Source: Streptomyces bathyalis (lineage in GTDB: Bacteria > Actinomycetota > Actinomycetes > Streptomycetales > Streptomycetaceae). Taken from it: a DNA stretch of 64,000 bases. The notes under the pieces were generated by a model that was not told the origin of the DNA, made no database searches, and saw only the letters and a program-made list of their open reading frames with translations. This document shows positions 42,740 through 51,135 of the stretch, piece by piece; position 1 is the first letter of the stretch; each line of letters opens with the position of its first letter. The stretch covers positions 7,313,473 through 7,377,472 of the forward strand of contig NZ_CP048882.1 in assembly GCF_015910445.1 (NCBI RefSeq). Direction: 5' to 3'. Both the position numbers and the translations under genes were made by a program.

Positions 42740-43834
42740 CTGATGATCCGCGCGACCGCCGCCAACGACACCGCGGCCAGACCCCGGTCGGCGACGATCG
42801 CGACTCGGTGACGGTGCGCAGCGCCCGTATGCGGCGTGACTCGCGCACGTAGGGGGCCTTGGCCAGGCCGTCCGCGGTCCCTGTGACGTCGGGTCGTAGT
42901 CGGAGGCCGGGGAAGCCGGTGCCGCCGTCCCTGCGCGGTGCTTCGGTCTGCAGCCAGCGCAGCAGCGACAGGCTCAACTCCCGTGCCTGGCCCAGATGTT
43001 GGGCCGCCTCCGGGTCGCTTGTCTCCACGATCGGGCCCAGCCAGTAGTCGTTCATCGGCCAGTTCACCAGTGTGATGTCGGAGCCGAAGGAGCCGGGGGT
43101 GTGCAGACCGGCGGCGAGGATGCGGCGGAACATCCACAGTTCCCGGTCGCCCATGTCGCGTGTGGGGTCGGCGAGTTCGTCGATGGGGTCGCCGGGCGGG
43201 TTCGGGTCCAGTCACCGTTCGTAGGGCTCCAGGGTGCTGGGCACCGGGGCCCGGAATCCCAGCAGGGGGCCGGGCCAGAAGTCCGGCTGGTAGGTGCGCC
43301 AGTGTTCGTAGGAGGCGGGGCGGTCGATGGTGTGGTCCTCCCCGTCGTGGTGGGAGAGGGCGAACGTCACGGTGAAGCTTTGGATGTTGGCCGGCTGCGC
43401 CTCGGTCGGTGCTGCGGTTCGCCGTGCTCGTCGGCGCCCTCGGCTCCGATGACGAACTCGGCGCCCGCGGCCGGGAGCACATCGCCGTGCTCGGTGGCGT
43501 CCAGGAAGAACGGGGCGCAGACAGAGAGGGCCTCGCCGTCGGGCCCGGCGACCTGCAGGGCTTCCACCCAGTTTCCGTCGCGGACGGCGGCGGTCACGCG
43601 GTGACGCAGGAGTACTTTCAGGCGCTGCGCCGCGACGTGTGGGGCGGTGCAGCCGAACTGCTCGATCCAGGGGTGCTCGTCCGGGGGCACGGCCTGTGAG
43701 GTGAGCTGAACCCCGAGCCAGTCCATCTCCTCGATCAGCAGCACCCGGTGTCCGCGGCGGCACGCGGCCAGCGCCGCCGCGACACCTCCCAGGCTCCCGC
43801 CGGCGACGACGAGGCCCACTCGTAGCTCACGCAT
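42740..43834 (-). pseudogene. FAD-dependent oxidoreductase, multiple frameshifts
   Basis: Starts at 43834 with MRELRVGLVVAGGSLGGVAA (dinucleotide-binding loop) and LLIEEMDWLGVQLTSQ, running normally to about residue 150. It then shifts to a frame reading QSFTVTFALSHHDGED and SYEHWRTYQPDFWPGPLLGF, meets a TGA near 43213, and continues in a third frame with DRELWMFRRILAAGLHTPG, GSDITLVNWPMNDYWLGP and RESRRIRAL. The normal C-terminal FAD-binding end is replaced by unrelated sequence. The start overlaps the MerR stop by 8 bases, so it was the target gene of that regulator. Class: PF12831-type FAD oxidoreductase. Confidence 0.75.
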
Positions 43835-44351
43835 GCCTGCCGTGCTCTCCTTCTGCACTGGTGTGGCTGCACCGCACCGGCTGCGGCCAGGAGAGTGCCT
43901 TTCCAGGTGGGGGCACTTCATGACCGTGCTCGGCGGCGAGTTCCTCGAAGGAGACACCGGCGAGAGCGCGCTCGAGGGTCTCGACCATGAACGGGCAGCC
44001 GGTGACGGGGTGTTCGGCCGGGCATTCCAGCGCGTGCCGCAGGAAGTGCCGCGCCCCCTCGGCCTGCGCGATCAATGCCTCCAGCGCGGCAAGGGTTCCG
44101 TTCACGGTCTGGCGCCATTGGGTGCCGGAGTCCTGCAGGACGGCGCGGGTGTCCTCCAGGCTGAGTCCCAGACGCCGCATGAACTGCACGAATGCGAGCA
44201 TGTGGAGTTCTTGCGGCCCGTACATGCGCTTGCCGCCACGGCGGGCGGCCGGCGTCACGATGCCCCGCTCCTCGTAGTAGCGCAGTGCCGAGGTGGCCAT
44301 GCCGACTCTGCGGGCCGCTTCGCCGATTTCCACGAGTTCCATAGGCGTCAT
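43827..44351 (-). CDS. MerR family transcriptional regulator
   Basis: 174 residues. Winged HTH at 1-75 (LVEIGEAARRVGMATSALRY split with YEERGIVTPAARRGGKRMYG), the usual dimerisation helix, and a C-terminal part containing two cysteines (ALECPAEHPVTGCPFMVE), in the position of metal or redox ligands in MerR proteins. Neither ATG (44351 or 44342) has a ribosome-binding site, so a leaderless transcript is possible. A classical MerR inverted repeat lies 5 bases upstream of the start in the gap to the divergent methyltransferase. Confidence 0.87.
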   Translation of the reverse strand: MTPMELVEIGEAARRVGMATSALRYYEERGIVTPAARRGGKRMYGPQELHMLAFVQFMRRLGLSLEDTRAVLQDSGTQWRQTVNGTLAALEALIAQAEGARHFLRHALECPAEHPVTGCPFMVETLERALAGVSFEELAAEHGHEVPPPGKALSWPQPVRCSHTSAEGEHGRHA

Positions 44352-44355
44352 TTGA

Positions 44356-44373
44356 CTTCAAGCCGACTTGAAG
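44356..44373. promoter_or_regulatory. MerR operator inverted repeat
   Basis: CTTCAAG-CCGA-CTTGAAG (44356-44373) is a perfect dyad between the MerR start (44351) and the methyltransferase start (44389). The size and CAAG...CTTG core are those of MerR sites that overlap a long-spaced promoter. Confidence 0.7.
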
Positions 44374-44388
44374 CGCCAGGGTGGCGCC

Positions 44389-45006
44389 ATGAACAGCGAC
44401 ACGCACTCGTGGGCCGTCGGCGGGCCCGTGACTTCGCCTTTCGCCCGTCCCGCCGGGGTCCTGGGGCGCCTGGCCGGGAGGTTCATGCTGTGGACCAACA
44501 AGCAGGACGACGTACTGGACCTCCTCGACGTCCAGCCGGGCGATGCGGTGCTGGAGATCGGGTACGGGCCGGGCGCCCTGGTGCGTCTGCTGTCCGCGCG
44601 TACCGGGGCCGCGCAGATCCGCGGCGTTGACCCGTCACCGGAGATGCGCCGAGCCGCGTCTCGCACGAACCGTGCGGCCGTGCGTGAGGGGCGGGTCGTC
44701 CTAGGTCTGGGCACGGCGGCGGAGACGGGCGAGGCGGGCGGCAGCGCGGATCGTGTGGTGTGTGTCAACAACGTTGCCCTCTGGCCCGATCTGGAGGCCG
44801 GGGTACGGGAGGTGCACCGGGTGCTGCGTCCGGGAGGGCAGGCCGTCATCGCGTGGCACGGCGGCAGCGCGCCGGGCCGCATCGCGCGGAGTCTGTGTCT
44901 GCCGGAGGAGCAGCTGGAGCGTATCGAGGAGGCCCTGCGCGGTCTGTTCTCCGCAGTGGAACGCCGTCAGCTGCGCAGCCTGGTCGCCTTCACCGCCGTG
45001 CGCTGA
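44389..45006 (+). CDS. Class I SAM-dependent methyltransferase
   Basis: 205 residues from ATG 44389 (AGGGTGG upstream). SAM-binding motif I AVLEIGYGPGALVRLLS, motif II with acidic GVDPSPEM, and a late motif EVHRVLRPGGQAVIAW typical of Methyltransf_11 proteins. No fused domain. It is divergent from the MerR regulator and therefore probably induced by it; the broken FAD oxidoreductase lies on the other arm. Methyl acceptor unknown; a detoxification role is one possibility. Confidence 0.87.
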   Translation: MNSDTHSWAVGGPVTSPFARPAGVLGRLAGRFMLWTNKQDDVLDLLDVQPGDAVLEIGYGPGALVRLLSARTGAAQIRGVDPSPEMRRAASRTNRAAVREGRVVLGLGTAAETGEAGGSADRVVCVNNVALWPDLEAGVREVHRVLRPGGQAVIAWHGGSAPGRIARSLCLPEEQLERIEEALRGLFSAVERRQLRSLVAFTAVR

Positions 45007-45123
45007 ACTCCCGGGCAACACATGGCGGGTTGGGGTTTGTGCTTCTCGCGTCGGCCATCCGGCTGGATGATGGGGAGCGGGCGGCGGCCTTCGCTGCCGT
45101 CGTCGGGAACATCGGGGGGATGC

Positions 45124-45681
45124 GTGCCGGGCACACCGGACAGGTCGAACGCGGGGTTCAATGGTCCCGAGAGGCGCTCCAACCTGCTCATTGTCACCGT
45201 CTTCTGTGGGAGCGTGGTCGCCCTTCTCATCGGGGCGGTGGGTTTCCTGGTCCACTACATGATCAAGACACCCGCTTCGCCGTATCAGGTGGCCTTCTCG
45301 ACGGTCGGCGAGGCCTGCTCGAAGGATCCGGACTCCGGAATCAAAGGGCTCGTTCTCGACCGCAAGAGCGGGGAACTGCTCTACTGCGGTCTGGTCCCCG
45401 GGATCGGGGGAAGCCCGGCAGGTTCAGGCGGGAAATTCACGGGAGCTGAGACCGCCCGGGTCATCGGACTCGCGAAATCCCTCGCGGCCAAGGATGGCGT
45501 GAGCGGAGAGGACGAAGACGCGGTGGAGCGTCTGGCTGCCGACATCGGCCGGGGTCACGGTTTTGAACCACCCTCTCTGGCCGAGCGGGTGACCGCTGCC
45601 GCCGGCCCCTACGGCCTCGGCACCGGACTGGTGCTTCTGATCGGTCTCGGCCTCTGGGGCCACTACACGCAGGAGCAGTAG
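45124..45681 (+). CDS. Two-TM protein of unknown function (intact block copy)
   Basis: 185 residues from GTG 45124, chosen because GGGGGG lies 5 bases upstream; a longer frame from 45022 lacks a site and has a non-coding look. TM1 at about 20-46 (LLIVTVFCGSVVALLIGAVGF), a soluble middle part with SGELLYCGLVPGIGG and GAETARVIGLAKSL, TM2 near the end (LGTGLVLLIGLGLWG). Family not recognised. It is convergent with the MBL/SRPBCC pair, and the same trio exists in decayed form at 4.4-6.2 kb, so the association with these genes is old. Confidence 0.6.
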   Translation: MPGTPDRSNAGFNGPERRSNLLIVTVFCGSVVALLIGAVGFLVHYMIKTPASPYQVAFSTVGEACSKDPDSGIKGLVLDRKSGELLYCGLVPGIGGSPAGSGGKFTGAETARVIGLAKSLAAKDGVSGEDEDAVERLAADIGRGHGFEPPSLAERVTAAAGPYGLGTGLVLLIGLGLWGHYTQEQ

Positions 45682-45759
45682 CCCGGAGCAGAGTGACCCG
45701 GAGCAGGCACCCGGTCCGGGGCTGCCCGACTGGGACGGAAACGCGGACCGTGACGGAGG

Positions 45760-46503
45760 TCAGATGGTGATGGCCAGCCCGTCGTGGGCGATGTCCCATC
45801 CGCTCAGGTCCGCCTCCAGTGCGGTGGGGGAGAGGTGGGTGAGGATCAGGCGCCGCGTCTCCAGCCGGCCGCGCTGCCCCTCGAGCGTGGCGAGGTCCAT
45901 GTGCCAGCGCACCGGGCCGGGGGCGTAGCCCTCGCAGAGGAACAGGTCGGTGCCTTGGGCGGCGTCGAGGAGTGCGTCGGTCCATTCGGTGTCGCCGGAG
46001 TAGGCGATACATGCCCCGTTGTCGGCGTCTTCCACACGAATCGCATACGAGGGCGCTCCCGAGGCGTGACGCACCTCGAAAGGAACCGCCGTGAACCGGC
46101 CGGTCACCCTGAGGGTGCGCTCCTGGTGCTCCAGGACACGCACCGCGAAGCGGCGGGTCACCTGCGTCGACCCGGGGAAGCTGGCTTCCATCGCCTCTTC
46201 CAGGCGCTGCTGCGTCCCCGGCGGGCCGATGACCGTCAGGTCGATGCTGCGGCGGCGGAACTGCCCGTCCAGGATCAGGAACACGATCCCGCCGAAGTGA
46301 TCCCCGTGGAGGTGGGTGACCAGCACCGTCTCGATCCGGTTCAGGTCGAATCCCTGCTGCTTGAGCGCGACGGCGCTGGTGGCGCCGCAGTCGATGAGCG
46401 TGTGGGAGGCCGCCTGGGTATCGTCGGGTCCGAGCGCGATGCAGGTCTGGAAACGCCCTCCCGATCCGAACGCGTCACCGCTGCCGACGACCGTGACTCG
46501 CAT
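45760..46503 (-). CDS. MBL-fold metallo-hydrolase (intact copy)
   Basis: 247 residues. Metallo-beta-lactamase fold with zinc ligands HLHGDH at residues 64-69, the GSGDAFGSGGR N-terminus typical of RNase Z-/PqqB-like members, SGDTEW (second-site aspartate), and CEGYAPG further on. RNase Z-like features without the exosite suggest a small-molecule hydrolase or cyclic-nucleotide phosphodiesterase-type enzyme; the substrate is unknown. Immediately downstream of the SRPBCC gene (35 bases) and presumably cotranscribed. The copy at 4903 has the same gene order but a frameshift. Confidence 0.87.
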   Translation of the reverse strand: MRVTVVGSGDAFGSGGRFQTCIALGPDDTQAASHTLIDCGATSAVALKQQGFDLNRIETVLVTHLHGDHFGGIVFLILDGQFRRRSIDLTVIGPPGTQQRLEEAMEASFPGSTQVTRRFAVRVLEHQERTLRVTGRFTAVPFEVRHASGAPSYAIRVEDADNGACIAYSGDTEWTDALLDAAQGTDLFLCEGYAPGPVRWHMDLATLEGQRGRLETRRLILTHLSPTALEADLSGWDIAHDGLAITI

Positions 46504-46538
46504 GCCTACCGACCCCTTCTGTGCTGCGTGTGGCCTGT

Positions 46539-47000
46539 CTACTGCGTGCTGTTGTCGAGCAGGCCGGCCAGGCGTCGCAGGGCTTTTTGGTTGGCGCGTC
46601 GTAGCAGCCATCTGATCAGGGGAGCGGCCAGCCGTTCACTCAGGGGCGCAGTCTGCCAGGAGTACTTGAAGAAGATCCGAGTGCCGCCGCCTGGAAGCTC
46701 GTTGAGGAGATACGTGCCGTGGGCGACTCGCCGTCCGCCGGCGCCGGTGTTGCGCTCGGTGATCCGCAACGGGCGCTGCGCCGCGACAACTTCGATGTCG
46801 ATGCTCTCGCTGCCGCCCGCGACGACAGCCGTCACGCGGGCCGTGGCTCCAACACCGCGCGCGGGTCCGGAACAGTCCCAGTTGCGCAGCATATGGTTGG
46901 TGAACTCCTCGTGCGCCGCGAGGACGTCGAGGACGTCGTAGACCTCTTCCCGCGGCTGGGGCACCTCGATGTGTACAATGACCGGTCGCACGGGCCTCAT
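46539..47000 (-). CDS. SRPBCC family protein (intact copy)
   Basis: 153 residues from ATG 47000; no clear ribosome-binding site, and a longer frame upstream (to 47177) reads through a different gene's remnant, so the shorter start is preferred. START/SRPBCC fold: VIVHIEVPQPREEVYDV at the N-terminus, GPARGVGATARVTAVV in the middle, and an amphipathic C-terminal helix APLIRWLLRRANQKALRRL closing the cavity, as in polyketide cyclase/dehydrase-like proteins. It forms a two-gene unit with the MBL hydrolase; the damaged pair at 4.9-6.2 kb confirms the partnership. Confidence 0.8.
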   Translation of the reverse strand: MRPVRPVIVHIEVPQPREEVYDVLDVLAAHEEFTNHMLRNWDCSGPARGVGATARVTAVVAGGSESIDIEVVAAQRPLRITERNTGAGGRRVAHGTYLLNELPGGGTRIFFKYSWQTAPLSERLAAPLIRWLLRRANQKALRRLAGLLDNSTQ

Positions 47001-47039
47001 CGTAGTCAGTGCTCGGGGCCCACCCCGGTGTGGCGACGG

Positions 47040-47260
47040 CATGCGGGCCTCAGCCGTGTTGCACAGCTGGTTGGCCCCGTGCCAGAGCCGCGCCAGCGGC
47101 TCGGTGGGCATGGGCAGCGTCCGCACTGCGGCGTAGAGGGCCCAACCCTCGGTCCGGGCGCGAAGTCGGCGTCCCACATCGTCCCGGCGCCCAGCGCCAT
47201 CACTGCCTTGGTCGGCTCAGGCGCCAGGTACGTGACGACCGTGATCGGTCGACCAGTTGG
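47040..47260 (-). pseudogene. Remnant of SalK/SCO6745-type protein
   Basis: Two pieces in different frames. The first is VVTYLAPEPTKAVMALGAGT with MWDADFA, the N-terminal part of the helical SCO6745 family. The second, starting directly after it, is EGWALYAAVRTLPMPTEP and LARLWHGANQL, the C-terminal part. About 150 central residues are missing. The identification is from memory of the family signatures (TYLAPEPT and a LWHAATxLREHRGDG-like end). Its 3' end runs into the 5' flank of the SRPBCC gene. Confidence 0.45.
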
Positions 47261-47307
47261 AAGAGGCGGCCGGCGGTGCGTTCGACACCTGCGGACGGGG
47301 CGACTTC

Positions 47308-47913
47308 TCACGCAGGGGCGCCGAGCGGCGGATGCTCGAGCACGCGTGGCTTGTACTCGACCAGCTGGATGCGGCCGTCGAAGGTCCGGTGCTCGATCAT
47401 CTCGAGGGCGACGTCCGGGTAGCCGTCGTAGATGCGTTCTGCGCCCGTGGCCCCGGTGATCACCGGGAACATCCCGACCCGGAAGCGGTCGACGAGTCCG
47501 GCCCGTAGCAGGGACCGGCACAGGCTGAGGCTGCCGATCGTGCTGAGGAGCCCCGAGCCGTTCTCCTTCATGGCGCGCACCGTCTCGACGGCGTCGTCGC
47601 GGACGAGCGTGGAGTTGGCCCACGTCAGTGGCTCCTCGAGCGAGGAGGAGAACACCACCTTGGACGCTTGCGTGAGCTCGTCGACGGACGCCTCTTCTTC
47701 GGCCCTGAACTCGTCTTGGCCACTCGGGACCTCGCCGGCGGCGAAGCCTGACATCAGACGGTAGGTGTTCGCTCCCATGAGGTAGGTGACCTCGGGCTGC
47801 TCGCCGAGCCAAGCGAGGTACTCCGGGCCCTCGAGGCCCCAGAACCCGGGCCAGCCCTCTCCCGATGCGTTGCCGTCGAGGGAGGTGATGAAGTCGACGA
47901 GAAGCTCTGACAT
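47308..47913 (-). CDS. Dihydrofolate reductase family protein (RibD C-terminal-like)
   Basis: 201 residues; ATG with AAGGA upstream. Folate-reductase-like Rossmann fold: LLVDFITSLDGNASGEGW at the start, TYLMGANTYRLMSGF (NADPH-binding loop), SSSLEEPLTWANSTLV, then GSLSLCRSLLRAGLVDRFRV in two parts and VITGATGAERIYDG. The family includes many stand-alone putative reductases in actinomycetes with unknown substrate; it is not a housekeeping folA. No operon partner is intact. Confidence 0.88.
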   Translation of the reverse strand: MSELLVDFITSLDGNASGEGWPGFWGLEGPEYLAWLGEQPEVTYLMGANTYRLMSGFAAGEVPSGQDEFRAEEEASVDELTQASKVVFSSSLEEPLTWANSTLVRDDAVETVRAMKENGSGLLSTIGSLSLCRSLLRAGLVDRFRVGMFPVITGATGAERIYDGYPDVALEMIEHRTFDGRIQLVEYKPRVLEHPPLGAPA

Positions 47914-48009
47914 GGCAGTGTCCTTCCTCGGGTGTCACGAGCTTCGACCTGCCGCGGGCCACGAACTCATCGGGTTCGTTCGGTTCTTTCGATGACAGGT
48001 CGGCCATGG

Positions 48010-48110
48010 ATCCGAAGGCCGATGATCCAGATCACGCTGACAAGCGCAGTGAGAGAACTGGAGATCATGAGACCAGTGCGGCACTGCACCAGTGGTGTTG
48101 AAGAGCACAG
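48010..48110 (-). pseudogene. Orphan 3' fragment of protease-NTPase gene (second copy)
   Basis: About 100 bases align with the last 120 bases of the gene at 51541 (shared GATCCAGAT, ACGCT and GGAGATCATGA blocks, then CAGAACC), but with several differences and indels, so the reading frame is lost. It is older or faster-decaying than the copy at 7965. The flanking 48110-48190 is unusually AT-rich and gene-free. Confidence 0.5.
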
Positions 48111-48216
48111 AACCCTAAGAGATTCATACATCCAGACAAATCAGGCAAGAAGAGTGGCACGACCCTCAACTTGCAGAACCCCCTGACCACCCAAGATCAT
48201 TTTACGCCGCCAATTC

Positions 48217-48236
48217 AACCCACAAGAATGTGGGTT
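48217..48236. terminator. Hairpin at end of alpha/beta hydrolase gene
   Basis: AACCCACA (48217-48224) pairs with TGTGGGTT (48229-48236) over AGAA. It lies at the stop codon of the hydrolase gene on the minus strand and is followed on that strand by an AT-rich stretch, so it probably terminates that transcript. Confidence 0.55.
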
Positions 48237-48909
48237 ATCGGGGGTTGTTGCGGTTGAGTTGGGTTTCTGCGGCGTGGAGGAACCATTCGTGGGCTGCGGC
48301 TGCGACCTGTTGCAGTGCGCCTGGCTCTTCGAAGAGGTGGGTGGCGCCGGGGATGATGTGGATCCGGTGTTCGGGGTGGAGGTGTTGTGCGGCGTCCTGG
48401 TTCAGTTGTAGTACTTGTTCGTCGTGTCCGCCGACCAGCATGAGTACGGGCACGTTGACGCGTTCCAGCGTGTCTCCGGCCAGGTCGGGTCGTCCGCCGC
48501 GTGAGACGACCGAGACGATGGGGCCGGATCGTGCTGCGGCGGCGACCAGTGCCGCCGCTGCGCCGGTGCTCGCTCCGAAGAGGTGTACTGGGAGTGCCTC
48601 GGTGACCGGGTACTTGCTGAGCCAGTCGACGCTTGCCACGGTCCGCTCGGCGAGGAGGGCGATGTCGAAGCGGTACTGGCCGGTCACCGCGTCGGTGCGC
48701 TCCTCCTCCTCGCTGAGGAGATCGGTCAGCAAGGTCGCCCAGCCTTGCCGCCGCAGGTCCTCGGCGACCGCGCGGTTGCGGGGGCTGTGGCGGGAACTGC
48801 CGCTTCCGTGGACGAACAGCACGACACCGCGCGGGGAGGGGGGTACCTCCATGTCGCCCGGGAGTTCCACACTGCCGGGCACCGCCACCGAGACCGTCTC
48901 CGAGATCAT
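48235..48909 (-). CDS. Dienelactone-hydrolase-like alpha/beta hydrolase
   Basis: 224 residues from ATG 48909 (AAGGGAAAG upstream). Elements: oxyanion loop LFVHGSGSSRHSPRN, the nucleophile elbow LFGASTGAAAAL with the serine replaced in the usual G-x-S-x-G only by spacing (G-A-S-T-G is intact), the acid near VLMLVGGHDEQV, and His in PGATHLFEEPGAL. This is the common Streptomyces DLH/phosphoribosyltransferase-linked hydrolase type often found with stress genes. Cytoplasmic. Substrate unknown. Confidence 0.87.
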   Translation of the reverse strand: MISETVSVAVPGSVELPGDMEVPPSPRGVVLFVHGSGSSRHSPRNRAVAEDLRRQGWATLLTDLLSEEEERTDAVTGQYRFDIALLAERTVASVDWLSKYPVTEALPVHLFGASTGAAAALVAAAARSGPIVSVVSRGGRPDLAGDTLERVNVPVLMLVGGHDEQVLQLNQDAAQHLHPEHRIHIIPGATHLFEEPGALQQVAAAAHEWFLHAAETQLNRNNPR

Positions 48910-49096
48910 CAGCGCTTTCCCTTCGGGTTCGTGGTCCTTTCGGGTTCGTGGTTCTTGCCTTCCGGGGTAGCCGTGCTGCGGCCGTGTCATGCACGGACGG
49001 GAGCGCTGTACGGCGGCGGGCGCGCCGGACCGTCCGAGGGGACGGCCTGGCCCTGGCCGTGTCCGTGTCCGTGTACCGGCGGGGCGGCCGTGGCGC

Positions 49097-50932
49097 TCAG
49101 CGCTTGTAGAGGCGGAAGTAGTCGAACTGTGCCGTTGCTCCCTTCCCGCCCATCGAGGCCAGCCCGAAGCGCAGCCGCTCTCCGGCGGGAACCGTCCACG
49201 TGCCGCCCGCGATCCACTTCTCCCCGTCACGGCTGGTGAAGGCCTGGACGCGGTGCTCGCCGCTGCCGGAAGCGGTGGTGTGCTTCAGGCGCAGCCAGGT
49301 GGTGCGCGCCGGCGGGCCGACGGACGTGGAGCCGTACGCGATGTCATCGGCGTAGGGCTCCTCCTTGCCGTACTCGGTCTGCCGGGTGTTCCAGATGGCG
49401 GCGTGCGCCAGGCGCAGATACCTGTCGTCGCCGGCGTAGGCGACCAGCCCGGCCTGCTGATAGTTCCGGACGGTCTGCTCGCCCAGGTCGATGGTCAGCT
49501 TCGTCTCCACGGTGAAGTCGCCGCGTGGCACCTCCCGCAGCATCAGCGACGCGGTGTTCTCGTCCTTGTGCAGCTCGGCGTCCTGCGTCGGCCACACGTA
49601 GCGGCCGCCGGTCACCCGACCCGCGGGCTCGCGCACCCACTCCCATCCGGGGCCGGGCTGCCCGCCGTCGAACTCGTCGCTGCGGGAGGGGTCCACACGG
49701 CCCGGCCGCGGGACCACTGAGCCGGCGCCCTGTCCGCCGTCGGAACGCTGAACACCCTTGCCCGCAGCTGCCCTTGGCGAAGCGACGGGCGCGAGCTGCC
49801 TGCCCTCCGAAGCCCCCTTGCCTCCCCGCACGGCGGGCCAGCCGCCGCTCCAGTCGAGGCGGTCGATGAGCATCGGACGGCGATTGACGCCGAAAGGTTC
49901 GTCGAGATACGGCTCGGCGCGGTCGATGGCGTGGTAGGCCATCCAGTCCTGCCCGGCGAAGTCCTTCACCACGGCGTTGTGCCCGGTGCCCACCCACCGG
50001 TTGCCGTTGGGCGTGAGCGCGATCGTCCCGCCCGTCCGTGAAGCGGTCAGCGGCGCGCCTTCCCGGTCCGTGAAGGGACCCCGCACCGACCGGGAACGGC
50101 CGACGAAGACCGAATAACCGGTCGTCGGACCGGCGCAGCAGTCACCGGACGACGCGAACAGATACCACCAGCCGCCCCGCCGGATGACGTAGGCGCCCTC
50201 GAAGCGATTGTCCGTCGCGACCTTCGTGGGGCGGCCCTTGGTACGGGTGCCGTCGCCGGACAGCTCCGTCACCTCGATCCCGCCGTAGTACGAGCCGTAG
50301 TACAGATAGCGCCGCCCGTCCGGGGCCTGGACGTGTGCCGGGTCGAACGTCCACAGGAAGTCGTCCTGCCCGCCGCTGCCGTGCCGGGGCGCGACCACCG
50401 GTTCGTCGTGGCTCTTCCAGGGGCCCGCCGGGCTCGGGGCGGTGGCCACGCCGATGGCGCTGTCGTCCTGCTCGCCGGTGACCTTCGTCTGCGTGGCGAC
50501 GAAGTAGAGCCAGTAGCGGCCGTCGTGGTAGCTGATGTCCGGCGCCCAGTAGGCCGCGTCCCTGGCCGCCCATTCCGGTTCGTTGTGCTCACCGAGCGCG
50601 TCGTTGACGTACGACCAGTGCACCAGATCCGTCGATCGCGCAACGGGCAGCGAGTGCGGCTTGCCCTCGCCGCTGCGCAGCGGATCCGTGGTTCCCAAGG
50701 CGTACCAGTAGCCGTCCTTGCCGCGTATGACGGCGGGATCGGCGAAGGTGTCGGCGAAGCCGCGCGAGACCGGATTGACGTAGGTGTGCCGGGAGCCGGC
50801 TCCTGCCGCGGACGGCCGCGGGTCGGCGGAGGCGCTGGAGCCGAACGCCTGCGGCAGGCCGGCGGCGATGGCGAGCAGGGCCAGGCCTGCCACTGCCTGG
50901 CGGATGCGGGATCCGGCTCTCCGTGCTGTCAC
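49097..50932 (-). CDS. Secreted GH43 family glycoside hydrolase
   Basis: 611 residues from GTG 50932 (GGGAGGA upstream). Signal peptide 1-37 (basic RRAGSRIRQ, hydrophobic AVAGLALLAIAAGL, cleavage near ASA-DP). The five-blade beta-propeller starts with TFADPAVIRGKDGYWYALGT (general-base Asp about residue 65), then YWAPDISYHDGRYWLYF and FDPAHVQAPDG. FEGAYVIRRGGWWYLF carries the general-acid Glu. After a linker near residue 430, a second beta-sandwich domain (DEFDGGQPGPGWEW to FDYFRLYKR) resembles the GH43/DUF1349 C-terminal module. It probably attacks arabinan- or xylan-type side chains outside the cell. A LacI-type palindrome lies upstream. Confidence 0.9.
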   Translation of the reverse strand: MTARRAGSRIRQAVAGLALLAIAAGLPQAFGSSASADPRPSAAGAGSRHTYVNPVSRGFADTFADPAVIRGKDGYWYALGTTDPLRSGEGKPHSLPVARSTDLVHWSYVNDALGEHNEPEWAARDAAYWAPDISYHDGRYWLYFVATQTKVTGEQDDSAIGVATAPSPAGPWKSHDEPVVAPRHGSGGQDDFLWTFDPAHVQAPDGRRYLYYGSYYGGIEVTELSGDGTRTKGRPTKVATDNRFEGAYVIRRGGWWYLFASSGDCCAGPTTGYSVFVGRSRSVRGPFTDREGAPLTASRTGGTIALTPNGNRWVGTGHNAVVKDFAGQDWMAYHAIDRAEPYLDEPFGVNRRPMLIDRLDWSGGWPAVRGGKGASEGRQLAPVASPRAAAGKGVQRSDGGQGAGSVVPRPGRVDPSRSDEFDGGQPGPGWEWVREPAGRVTGGRYVWPTQDAELHKDENTASLMLREVPRGDFTVETKLTIDLGEQTVRNYQQAGLVAYAGDDRYLRLAHAAIWNTRQTEYGKEEPYADDIAYGSTSVGPPARTTWLRLKHTTASGSGEHRVQAFTSRDGEKWIAGGTWTVPAGERLRFGLASMGGKGATAQFDYFRLYKR

Positions 50933-50979
50933 TTGTCCTCCCGGACGCTGTCGGCGGCAGAGCATGTGTACTGCGTCGC

Positions 50980-50991
50980 TACAACGTTGTA
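50980..50991. promoter_or_regulatory. LacI-type operator upstream of GH43 gene
   Basis: TACAACGTTGTA is a perfect 12-base palindrome centred on a CG step, the typical LacI-family sugar-operator form. It ends 48 bases upstream of the GTG start. No regulator gene is adjacent. Confidence 0.65.
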
Positions 50992-51135
50992 AAGACGGGA
51001 GGCGGTGACTGTTGCGCCGGCGGCGCACACCGCCCGCACACACAGGCGGCCGCCCACCGCTCGTTCCCGTGCGGTGGACGGCCCTTCAGCGCCCCGTGCG
51101 GCCGGGATCCGGCCCGGCCTGCGTGGGACGGATCC

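Noticed and set aside
42154..43482. 442-codon minus-strand frame including a TetR-like stretch (VADRGLAAVSLAAVAR)
   Set aside because: Partly antisense to the molybdenum subunit; the TetR resemblance covers under 20 residues without a proper HTH context and is likely chance at the ragged end of the FAD oxidoreductase.
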